Position numbers and translations under genes: made by a program | Assembly (NCBI RefSeq): GCF_019059575.1 | Contig: NW_024881842.1 | Span: 62,001 to 126,000 of the forward strand | DNA from: Amphibalanus amphitrite | Lineage: Eukaryota > Arthropoda > Thecostraca > Balanomorpha > Balanidae | DNA length: 64,000 nt | Direction: 5' to 3' | The notes under the pieces: model-generated | Told to the model about the DNA's origin: nothing | The model's input: the letters and a program-made list of their open reading frames with translations, nothing else | Databases searched by the model: none | Shown here: positions 35,527-46,684 of the stretch, piece by piece | How positions within the stretch are numbered: position 1 is the stretch's first letter | Layout of the letters: every line of letters starts with the position of its first letter

Positions 35527-37492
35527 CAGGGTTGTATACGACTCAATCAATAGCAATCAATTCAATCACGACAAATTTGGGAAACCAATCAAATCAATCA
35601 AGTCAGAGCAGTTTTCGGGAATTGATTCAATCGACTCAAACGCGACAATGAAAGGAATCAATCAACTCAATCAAACGACTCAAACCAAGACATACATAAG
35701 GTTTTTTTGCCCCACCAACTTGGAAAAGTGTCCATAGCAGTCTGGTGTACCTACCTACCTACCTACCTACCTACAGAAGAAACATAAAAATATTGTCATT
35801 TAGAATTATAAATTGCCATGCCATTCAAAGATTCTATGTAATAGGGAAGGATACCTAGTGATGGACATGTGGATCATGATATTGAGGTTCAATGGGTAGA
35901 ATTAGAGCAGAAGTTTCATTTAATGGGTGCAAAATAACCCAGTAGTTGACTCGCCCCTTAACCCAAATCACCACCTTTCACCTAAAAGTTATCAATTTAT
36001 TTAAGCTCATAGTGACATATATGGCAAAAGTCAATTATTCAAAATAATTTATATTAGGACCAATATAAATTATTTTGAATAATTGACTTTTGTTATCAAT
36101 TTAATTTTGGCCATATTCCAGCTAAGTCATCAGGCCATCTACCCCATGTAAAGCCCCTGTCTGTCTCTTATGTGAGTTAGACGGAGCTCTTCTGAAATGA
36201 ACCCTAAACATAATGAACCTAGCTAGGTTTCATGCCACACTGACACCATATGAAAGTGTTGAAAATGTGCTACAAATTTGACAACTTCATTAGGTATGCT
36301 TTATGAAGACAGCAGGAAAGCAGGTAGGTACCTACTTACCTGCCTAGATGTGTCACTGGCTACCAACAGTACCAACGAAGGTAGATAGGTTATATGTGAA
36401 GAATTCAAAACATTTTGATTTTATTGCAATACACTTTGAAACTGTTAGGACTGGGGGATAGGGATATATATTTAAAAGCAAATGGAGAGGACAGGGACTC
36501 TGGAACCACAGGATAAGTTAAGGACAAAGGAAGTAGAAACAAGCAAGAAACAAGGAAAATTAAAACGCGAAAACGGCACGGTGCGACTGCGAAAAAAAAA
36601 CAAAGAAAACGTTTTGCCAACAAGTATGCTAAGCTTTTATAAATGCTTATTCTACGTCTTTGATTTTTTGGTAAGATGACGTCATTGATAATCATGTAGT
36701 ATGGTAGATTATCATAAAATAAATCGGTTGTACAACACCAATTTCGTTTTAATTATTATTTCATTTGAAATAAAACCACTTTATGATATTCGGTAAAATA
36801 TTTTAAGGAAAATGAAATATATTGAATATGTTATGCTTAGGCTCTCAGGAGAAAAGGATCACAAACGTTCTGCTGCAAATTAAACAATGCAGCAAATTTA
36901 GCGAGACGAAAACGGCGCTTTTGTTTCAGTTATTTTTGTAGGGGTTTCAGATATTTATAGAGTTCAGTGGGTTCTGAGGAGATGTGGAGATGTGAATTAT
37001 TAATTAATCACACTTTATTAGTATATAGGGCCTTGCACTTTATCATCTGGATTTAAAAAAAAAACGTTTCCTGCTGAGTGCAGAAAGGTAGGTAGGTGCA
37101 TCGCCAGGTTCTATCACCAGGATTGGAGCAGTTATTGCAGTTCAAAGTCAAAGTTGGCTGTTCATGTTTAGGCCCTGTTCTTTATTTGGCCATCTACCCC
37201 ATCTTGCAGTTGTGATGACAAGCAGTTTTCAGTGTAGTTTTGTGATCTTTGATGTCATCAATTGGTGTCATTATTTTTCATCAACTAAAACTTATTTGAA
37301 CTTTCCATTCAATCGACTCAATCATACGAGTCACTCTAATTTTTGGGAATCAAATCAGTCAACCAGTCGCTAAAGTCAAACGAGTCAGTCAACCAGTCAT
37401 CTCGAAAAGTCAATCGACTCAATCCAATCAACTCAAAATACGCGTTGAATCAAATCAATCAATTCAATCGACTTGATTGGTATACAACCCTG
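35527..37492. mobile_element. hAT-type non-autonomous element, 1966 bp
   Basis: The ends are CAGGGTTGTATAC (35527-35539) and its complement (37480-37492). They are flanked by an exact 8 bp duplication CTCGAAAT (35519-35526 and 37493-37500). Both subterminal regions (about 35540-35690 and 37310-37478) are packed with GACTCAATCAATC-like words, possible transposase-binding repeats. The interior is AT-rich and holds (ACCT)n at 35749-35774, a perfect palindrome at 36025-36092 and more ACCT/AGGT repeats near 36322 and 37087. No transposase is encoded. Confidence 0.9.
36025..36092. repeat. Perfect 31 bp stem palindrome with 6 bp loop
   Basis: The left arm 36025-36055 begins CAAAAGTCAATTATTC and the right arm 36062-36092 is its exact complement. 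The spacer is AGGACC. The 12 bp word GTTATCAATTTA occurs on both sides (35988-35999 and 36092-36103). It may be a small foldback inserted in the hAT element. Confidence 0.9.
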
Positions 37493-37500
37493 CTCGAAAT

Positions 37501-37929
37501 ATCGTCTTTCCGTGACCTGTGTCCCATCTTCCTCATCCGCTTCCATGCCCAAAGTTCATCTGTTCACCCCCACAAGAACCAGCTCGTGCAGTACCCTCAG
37601 ACGACCGGCGACAGTCTCACACAGGTGTGTCTCCGCGACAGTGGCGGTGGCGACTCCGGCGACACAATGGCGGCGACTGAGGCGACTGGGAGCGGGCCGT
37701 GATGGACGCCTCCCGTCAGCGGGCGACACTGACGGGTGGCCGTGGGTCCCGGCGTCCGGGAGAGCCGGGGAGAGTCGCACAGGAGTGGAGGGTGACCCTC
37801 TCCGTGCCTCACGATCGGGTGGGAGAGGAAGGGAGAAGAGATTCAGACTGTGTGCAGAGGAGGAGAGTGTCAGGCTGTGTTACTGGGAAGGTTTGGTGGA
37901 TGAGGACTTTTGGTTTTGCACCTGGACGC
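37501..37929. other. Non-coding stretch
   Basis: GC-richer sequence between the hAT element and the GA tract. No gene is supported. Frames running into the GA tract give Arg-Glu repeats. Confidence 0.45.
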
Positions 37930-38070
<141 letters not shown>

Positions 38071-38193
38071 AAGTTTTAAGAGAGCATTCAAGGAGAATGA
38101 CGATGAGTGATAATCACTTAGAAGAAAGGCTCACCAATTTTAGGTATGTAAATTATAGTTAGATTTGAAGCGCCCCAAGCGGAGCGTTAAACT

Positions 38194-38411
38194 ATTAATT
38201 CGTATATGATGTAAGATAAAAACACCAAAACCACCCAACGTTTCGTGTTATTCACTTTTTCAAGGGTGATATGACACATTTTACCTACAGAGTCAAGTAC
38301 GTTTTTTCGGTTTCGTTCGAATATAGCGCGGGCACTTTTTCACAAATTTCCTGACATATTGACATATACATACGTTTTGGTGTTTTTATCTTACATCATA
38401 TACGAATTAAT
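38194..38411. mobile_element. Inverted-repeat MITE, 218 bp
   Basis: Perfect 38 bp inverted repeats at 38194-38231 and 38374-38411. The outer end is ATTAATTCGTATATGATG. TTAA lies within both outer ends (38195-38198 and 38407-38410), so the true end and target are ambiguous. The 10 bp word GTTAAACTAT also occurs on both sides (38186-38195 and 38434-38443). The superfamily is unresolved. Confidence 0.75.
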
Positions 38412-40430
38412 TTGTCCAATTCAAACAATCAGTGTTAAACTATCTTAGCGATTCTGGCAGCGGCTGCCAAAGTACACTACTTGCTAAATGTCAGGTTAGG
38501 TTAACGAGAGAATTATATAGAAATTTATATTCCACAACCACCGCTGAATAAATAAGACGCCAGTTTAACCGCGGAATAATTTAGACTGAGGATTACATCT
38601 GATGACATGAGCTATGCACAATCCAGGATCAGTGAGTAAATCCGGATACCACCATCACGGCCCTAACAGTGACCACTGGGACCCACGCCAGCCTATCAGA
38701 GAGGCTGGAGCTGCGCCAGCCCTGGACAGGAGGTTCAGCAGCTCACACTAAACAGCCCACCAATAGCGTCACGTGGGACCTCTTCTCGACACGACCGCAG
38801 AGCCCGGGAGCTTCCCGACAGCAGCGACGTTGGACCGGTGGCCGGCACTGCATCAGAAGGTGACGGCGCATCAGATGACCGCAACGCTCGCCAAAGAAAC
38901 ATGGACCCGATTAGTGTCGGTGGCGGCGGCCATAAAGCACCCGCCCGTCGCGTCGCTGCCGTACGCTGTGTCGCACCAGAAGGTTTCAGGGCTCGACGGT
39001 TTGACACACGGCGTTATCGGCACGTCAAAAAGATCTTCATGCCACACGCTAAATGTTGTACGTAGTACACATTTTTAGAAAATCGGTCCAATATTATGTT
39101 TCAGTACATGTAAGTTTTTCATTGTACTGGCCACCATTTATAAATTCAGTCAGGAAAATACAGAAGGGGCCGTAAATTGCTCTGTTTCAATTAATGAGTA
39201 CCGGTTGTAATGGAACACATTCATTATAAAATGCATGGCTTATCTCAAAACAAAGCATAGTAGATCTACCGCAACATGATAACAGCAGTTGGATGCTATT
39301 AGGAATATTTACTAGCAATATCTTTTTTGTATTATGGTGCATGCTTAGGACGGTGCGCTGTTCGCGAGACAGTGGAAACATATAGTGCATACATGGCCGG
39401 CAGTTGCTTACAATTAGGGACATTTTCCTTCTCTGGCATGGTTCATATAATTATGTAGCAATGAATTTCCGTCATATAAGTCGAACTTTGATGTGTTCTA
39501 CATGCATAGGCTTCCGATAACAACTACGCTGACACTTTTATAACATACCTATCACTTAAGTTTTCCTCCGGATATCGCAATTGAAGATAATTTACTGCGA
39601 CCAGTTTGCTTTCCTGTTAAAATATGTTTGAGTCCCCAGCAACAAAAGAAACATGCCCAACATTTGCACCATTCAAATACTCTTCTACCTCTTGGATTTC
39701 TAGGAGCGGTGACTATTGTAAGGCTCCTACCGTTCGCCAATCACCATTATACCCAGATTGTGACATGACACTTGTGGTTACGGCAAATAAGGTGCATTCT
39801 AGTTCGCGTTTAGTATTCTTGAAGAACGCAGCGGCCAGCCCCAGTGGCGTAAAATGTTTTTAATGGCGCTGCGACCAGAAGAGGTGGCATGTCTGATTCC
39901 GGGTACAATTAGCATGACAGAGGTCCTGAGCGCGGCGGGAGGTATGACCTCGGGCACTGATCGCTATCTCAGGCCACGAAGGACCCTGCTGAACCCTCCC
40001 CGCTGTATTCAGGGTGTGCGATGTGAGGTGCAGTATATACCGGAGATGCTGGACACGACCCACGTTTATTGCTGAGATAGGTGTTGTAAAGCCGGGCTGC
40101 TGGATTGCACCTAACTACCCGCAGCAGACAGTCTGGCTTATTGGTGTGTGCTTTTATTGGTGTGGATCTGTCTGTGGCTCAGAGTTATAGACAGAGAGTG
40201 GTTTGTATGCATTTCGGAGCAGTTCTGGGACTTTTGTAGCACGCTTTGCACTCTGGCAGTGGATTGTCTCCCTACCTGCAGCCCTCAGGCCACTCGGCAC
40301 TCCATCTCCGCTCCGTCGCGCGGGTCATAATCCGCAGTGCAGCCGCGATGGATGAGACAGCGTAGATCAACGGCGGATTAAAGCCGGCGGACGCAGACGG
40401 GAAGGCCGCAGTCCTGTCCGGTCCGAGCTT
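38412..40430. other. Gene-poor unique sequence
   Basis: No gene or element is recognised. About 38740-39060 is GC-richer, with short frames on both strands and no known product. Confidence 0.45.
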
Positions 40431-40660
<230 letters not shown>

Positions 40661-40661
<1 letters not shown>

Positions 40662-42242
40662 AGTATCTCACTTGTTGGCAGTTATTTCAGTACAAATTTA
40701 GTTTTTGGGGAGCTGGAATATCCCGAGAGTCAACTAGACTTTCACTGCAATATTGCTGCTGCAGGAGAGCTCTCATGCTAAGCTTTAGCAATTATTTTTT
40801 AACGTTGGCCCATTCTTTTGGTAAAATTTTAGACATTTCTCAAATAAGGTTTACAAAGAATCGATTATCCATTACTCATTGGTATTCTCAATGATTCCTG
40901 TCTCGATTGACATGGTCATGATATCACACTGTTGTCTCACAAAAGTAACCACAGCGGACCTCCTGGGTCCCACTCTAAATATGACTCATGACTCACTTGG
41001 TTCATCAGATTATGACTTATGCTACGGTCTGACCACAGCACTATCCCACACGGGACAAACGTACCTGACCACAACCGTTTGGTGATAAGGAGAGGACATT
41101 TTTCGTTTTGTTTTTTAAATGTGAGGTTGACTTGAAAGTGCTGAGAGCGATTGAAAGTTGAAGGCACGATCAAAAGTCGTTATATTCTTTCTGTGTACCC
41201 GCTTTTTTGTCAGAAATGAGTCTGAATCTTCCTTATCCATATCCAATCCACGCGCGCATGCATTTTTAATATAAATTTATTCGGCCTCGTCACCGTTAGA
41301 ACATCATCGGTCGTGGCGATCATTTAGCGCAGAGCGATGGTCAGCTCTCAGCCAGCAATTACTCAGAGTATCCCTATCGTGCGTGTTCAGCGCGCCTGAT
41401 TTACCGCTAGCGGCACGCAAATACGGGCTGTTAATGGCCACCGATTGGCCGGTTATCGACCTGCCCGCGAACGTTAGCCGGTTCTGAACACGTCCCTGTC
41501 CCCTCGGTCGACCACGGACTGTCTCGGTCACGCACCCTTTGGCGGCAGGTGATATCGGTGACTGTCAACCTTTGTCAGGGAGATACATAAAGCGGACGGT
41601 CCAATGAGCCCTCGGATGGCGATTTTCGGTAGGTCACGGTGCCCAATAATTAGAAAATCGAGCTGAATCGGCAGTTAGGGACTGGGAGACTCGTTTGTCG
41701 GAGTATCGGAGACTTGAATAACCTACCATCTGAGAGGTCATTATATCGGAAAATATAGGATCAAAGGTCTCTGGGATCGTCATGAAACTTTGTCACCTGA
41801 GGGAAGTTTGGAGTTAAATGACAGGGCACTGCTCCAGTAGAGCTGAGCCTCAATGGCTGAGCCCTGCGTAACTGAGACAGAGACTGGTTCGGAAATGGTT
41901 CCTGCTAAGCTGAGAGACTACGCCTAGCCCCCATCCCCTTCCCACTTGTTTCACCAGGTCGTCCGCCACGCCGATTTCATGTTTCCTTTTCGAGGGCCGA
42001 ATAGACAGCATCCTTTACATTTCAGCGACCAGATGGGACAGGATGGCGCCATTACAGCAGCGGTCACACGATAGAAGCATTGCGGCTGTCCATTGAGCAA
42101 AGTAGCGCCATTGAAATAAAAACGCTAGCTGAGGCCTGAGGACCGAATGTATAGTAACTGTAGACTTTGAGAAGCAAGTTATGCTTATTTAACTGAACAT
42201 GAATATATCTGTTCTTACCAATTATGTAGTTAAATATTAAAT
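40661..42242. other. Non-coding stretch
   Basis: No gene or element ends are recognised between the two microsatellites. Confidence 0.45.
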
Positions 42243-42480
42243 GTTTGTCTGTCCGGCTTTCCATCTGTCCGTCTGTCTGTATGCGCGTCTGTCCGTCCAT
42301 CCGTCTGTCCGTCTGTCCGTCTGTCCGTCTGTCCGTCTGTCCGTCTGTCCGTCTGCCTGTATGCGCGTCTGCCCGTCCATCCGTCTGTCCGTCTGTCCGT
42401 CTGTCCGTCTGTCCGTCTGTCCGTCTGTCCGTCTGTCCGTCTGTCCGTCTGTCCGTCTGTCCGTCTGCCCGCCTGTCCAT
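42243..42480. repeat. (GTCTGTCC)n octanucleotide repeat
   Basis: Tandem octamer of about 26 units. A 34-40 bp interrupted segment (GTATGCGCGTCTG) occurs twice, near 42278 and 42358, so part of the tract was duplicated as an 80 bp block. Translations rich in Val-Arg-Leu-Ser-Cys-Pro or Thr-Asp-Gly-Arg are artefacts. Confidence 0.95.
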
Positions 42481-42795
42481 CACCCATCGGTTATTGAACA
42501 AGTCGAAGCGTTGTCAGCGTCGTCGTCCGGGCGGACTGCAGTTTACATACAAAAGGCTCCGCGGCATGCAAGTCTCTGCATAATACATGTAAAGTCTCCA
42601 ATGGCCGTCTCAAGAGATTCGTGTGAATCGTCAGGCAACACTTGTGCCGTTTGCCTGTTGTTTGTTGCTGCCTGCTGGGTGGCGGTAGGGGGGGGGGGGG
42701 GCGGAGACTGTGCAGAGGTGTTCAGTGTTCCCTCAACGGGCAGAGGAAAGATCATCAACTACTTACGAGGAGTTCTGTAGGACAGATAATCTTTT

Positions 42796-42796
42796 G

Positions 42797-42886
<90 letters not shown>
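42796..42886. repeat. (GA)n microsatellite, about 90 bp
   Basis: Pure GA tract about 95 bp downstream of a 14-base G run that ends near 42702. Confidence 0.95.
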
Positions 42887-42889
<3 letters not shown>

Positions 42890-45106
42890 AAAGATAGAGG
42901 GAGAGGGAAAGATATAGCAGTCGTGGCAGATGGCGAGCCGAATTTTCCAGGGAAGAGGAGTACAGATGGATAGTAGACCTACCGGGAGAGAGGAGTCCCA
43001 AAGAACAGAGGACTCCTACCATCGTCGTGGGAATCAACAAAGCATGACACCGGGGGAGCGCGAACTATCCTCGTCTGGTGAGCGCGCGGTGAAGCGTTCT
43101 CCCGGTCGCGGTGGCTGAGTGCCGCTATTTTCAGCTCTGGAAGACCATCTTCTCGAGGCTGGCGCAGCTCGGTAGCCACAGCTCTCGGATCTATTTCACA
43201 GCTCCCCGAGCTTAATCGGCTATCGTCGACCGTGCGGACACCGACCTTGAGAGCGTGCCAGCCAGCGGCGAGGCCCAGGCCTCTCTAGATCCGGCGCCGC
43301 CTCTGATCTGAACGCTCACGAAGAAAGACGAGCAAAATCGACTACTGAACAGGCTGCATCTTGAGAGAAGTGACTTAACTAGCAAAAAAAAAAAATGGGA
43401 AAAGATCAGCTACCTCTCGGCTTTCGCATGGTAAATAAAAAAGCATGTATATGGAGCAAATTTCAGAAATCACTTCGGTAGCGTTCTCTTATTTCTTCAT
43501 GTGGTCTCTCATTTACACGTATATAGAACTCAAATGCTATATAGTACCTATCGAATATGGTTGTCGTGTTATGTAGGAGAGGAGCCGGGATTTAAATGAT
43601 TTCCTGGTGAACTTCTCGCTGAAAGGACTCCGTCTCTATTGAGCGGCAATCTGCCAGCCGCACACGATCTGGAGAGCATTGAGGTCTGGCTGAAACAATT
43701 TTGCCCCATTTCAGTGCTTTTCCTGTATTTAATTACGAGCTATCTTCAGCAGCATTTCCAGATTAATGTTAGGACTCTCGCGGTTGTCATGGTTACCGCA
43801 GAAACGCTCTGCCAAATGAACGCCAATGCGCGTGCTAAGTTTTACACGTCACTCGCACTCGTTTCCCATCACGTCATATTTTGACATCATAATTAACGGA
43901 GCGCAGTATGTTCTCAGGAGATTGACCGTTTGGCTGTGGCGCAACGCCCGCTATTTCGGGGCGCGGCCCTAGCTCAGCGCGAGATTGGCGGATTATGAAT
44001 GGAGTCGTCTCGAAGAGCTCGTGCGTGACTGGTGATGCTAGAAAACGAACCTGATTTTGACGCACGTGAGCTCAGCGAACGCAGAAATGTGAATCTGGCT
44101 CGTTCCACCCTGTTGAAATGTGACGAAGTCGGTTATTACAGGTCAAATGATAGAGCCTTGGATAGACGGAGAAACGAAGGAAAACTTTATTTTCCTTGAG
44201 AGCGTTAGGTTGAGTTGAGTCTGATAAGTGTGCACTGTGCTGTGACTTGTGTAATGCATCATCAAGATAATGCAATTAATGCATCACCTATAACATCTGT
44301 GCAGATTTAAAACAATTTATGCTGCATTCAGTTAATTTCCCTTAATTATTATCACATAACATCGGTTTTAATAGCTATTTCACCCCTTTTCGACCACCTG
44401 GTGCTTTCAAATCCTTTCGCGCCTAGCCCTAATGTTGCATAGTGCAGAACTCATCCCAGCAGGCGACCCATTCAAAGTACCGCCGTGTGTTGAAATGATG
44501 AATTGGCGCATTAATCATCGTGTCCATATGTAAATATGCATCTGGTTCGCGACTGTGCAACTGGCCCTGGAGGCAGTTGAAATATGGCCCGCTCAGAAAT
44601 GACCGGGAGTGAATCGGGCGTTAAATTGCAAAGATGAAAGGTGACGGTTTCATCATGGCAAAAGTTAGGATAGGCATTTAATGATAAGTCATGTAAACAT
44701 GAATATTTATTTATAATAGACCTCTAAAATCAGCGATCGAGATCTTTCGATAGGTACCTCTTCACCAATTTCAACATTTCTCTGTATGCCGCACCCCGCA
44801 AAGTAAAAGGTGTCAAGTAGAGTGTGATGTAATCCAAAAGCTGTGATGTTTAGCGATTCAAGGTTTTGACAGCATCCTCGCTAGGTCAGGGTCTTTTCAT
44901 AACGCGGACGGCAAGGGGGCTGGGGCTGGTACGACCCTCCCCAGGAAATTTGCTCCTATGGCACTTATAAACACACAGGGTAGATATTGAAAAGTTCGTA
45001 CTTATAAATTTGGTGACTCTAGTTACCTAAACATTTAGAGGCTTTAAGGTATAAATGTAAAAATTGCGCTAAAACACGTCAAATATTTTTTGGCTTGCAA
45101 TTTTTA
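42887..45106. other. Gene-poor unique sequence
   Basis: No gene or complete element is recognised. The 5' 450 bp is GC-richer and the remainder AT-rich. Confidence 0.45.
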
Positions 45107-45771
45107 TTACGGAGTGAGCGAAGCGAGCGGAGTCTCATACTGAATAAAGGGAAAATCCTGAGTATGAGCGGCCGGCCGGCCGTGGGGACGCTTTTCAAAA
45201 GCTAATATCTTAGGAACGGGACATCCGATTGACAAGCGGTCTTCTTTACTGAATGTCACTTGGACGTAAAAGTTCTGTGGTGTGATGGCCACCATGCGTT
45301 CTTGCCAACCATCGCACGTGGCGCGTGGTAAAGTTGGACATTTTTTAAGAACCCCCAAAATTGCAACCTCAATAACGGCACAACGGTTGGTCCGATTGAA
45401 TTGAAACTCGGTACACAGTTAGGTCTGCATCAGATAATTCATCTGCATGTGTTAAGGTTGAGGTGCTACAGCACGTGCGCACGTGCAGGGGGCGCTCCCA
45501 GATCTCGAGAAAGGCTGGGCCGATTGCGCTCAAATTTGGTACACGGTTGGGGACCAGTTAGTAGGGTGCCGTGCAAAAGTCAGTTTGGACCCCGCTTGCA
45601 CGTGCGCACGTGCAGTGTGCCGCTTCCAGATCTCGAGAACGGCTAGGCCGATTGCGCTGAAATTTGGCACATCGCTAAAGACCGGTTAGTAGGGTGCAGT
45701 GCACAAGTTAGTTGGAGGTACCCCTCGCAATTTCGCACGTGCAAGGCCCACCCTCTCGCTCGCTCCGTTAG
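45107..45771. repeat. Inverted-end repeat with degenerate 120 bp internal units
   Basis: The ends are similar in inverted orientation: TTACGGAGTGAGCGA on the left and the complement of TAACGGAGCGAGCGA on the right. Inside, about four degenerate units of roughly 125 bp recur. The clearest pair is at about 45478-45600 and 45605-45730, sharing CAGATCTCGAGAA, GGCCGATTGCGCT, AAATTTGG and GTTAGTAGGGTGC. CGCACGTGCA separates them. No clear target duplication is seen and the class is unresolved. Confidence 0.6.
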
Positions 45772-46684
45772 TCGCCCCAAAAGGCGTTATACTGGTAATA
45801 GGAAATTGAGTTAATTCAAAGAAGTTCAGCAGAAAGCATATGGTATGGATATATGACGTGCTTTTTCCTCATCAAGGGCCACATCCAGGATGACTGATGC
45901 ATGGTCATTATTTATATATAGGTAATCACTTACCTACATACCTCTGTTCCACGTCGTGTTCCAAAATGAGCATCAGAAGTGGCATCACAATTTAGAGTGT
46001 GAGCCTCGAGCTCTGCGCTCCACTAACACTTTTTGCCACGTCACCGCACATATTATTCATACGTCATTGTTCTAAAGTAGTCTACCTGGACTCGCCCTGC
46101 AATTTGTACATCCGCTCCAATGATGGTCAATTAGGCCGACAAGAGCTAGAGGTCCCTACCATGATCTTCCCAGTCATATATGTGCAAGAACATGTAGGTG
46201 TCATAGCACATCATGCGCTAAAACACTCCCTAGACCAGACATGACGTTTGAGTGCATGTCATTATGCTTGCCGCGTTCATCTTGTCTGCCTGACTTTTCA
46301 GACCGGTAATTCGGTCTTATGCGGCAGTGTCCCGATAAAGTGTCATTCAGGCAGTGTTTCTGTTAGCTGGACCGGGTCGTTCGGACGCAAACATCTCAAG
46401 CAGGGACGATGTAAACCTGCTTTATCTTGCCTCCCATAATGGGTATAAAGTTTCTGTGACTGTCTAATTGTCTCATTTACGGCGAGCGGAGGCAAACATA
46501 CTTGCTTAGCATAAAATACGATTATCTTTGGGCAGGCGCAGATACAAGTAGCGGGCGCCGATATTATCTGAGCGGTATTCAGTGCAGAGGTAGCTCCGGC
46601 TCTCTGGAAGACGTGCCATGAGCCAGCAAAAGGTGTTGCACGCTATAATACAATAATACGAAGCGCCGTTCCGCTGTCCCCATT
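45772..46684. other. Non-coding stretch
   Basis: No gene is supported between the repeat and the LINE tail. Confidence 0.45.

Noticed and set aside
42064-42780. Frames rich in Thr-Asp-Gly-Arg or Val-Arg-Leu-Ser-Cys-Pro
   Set aside because: They are artefacts of the GTCTGTCC octamer.
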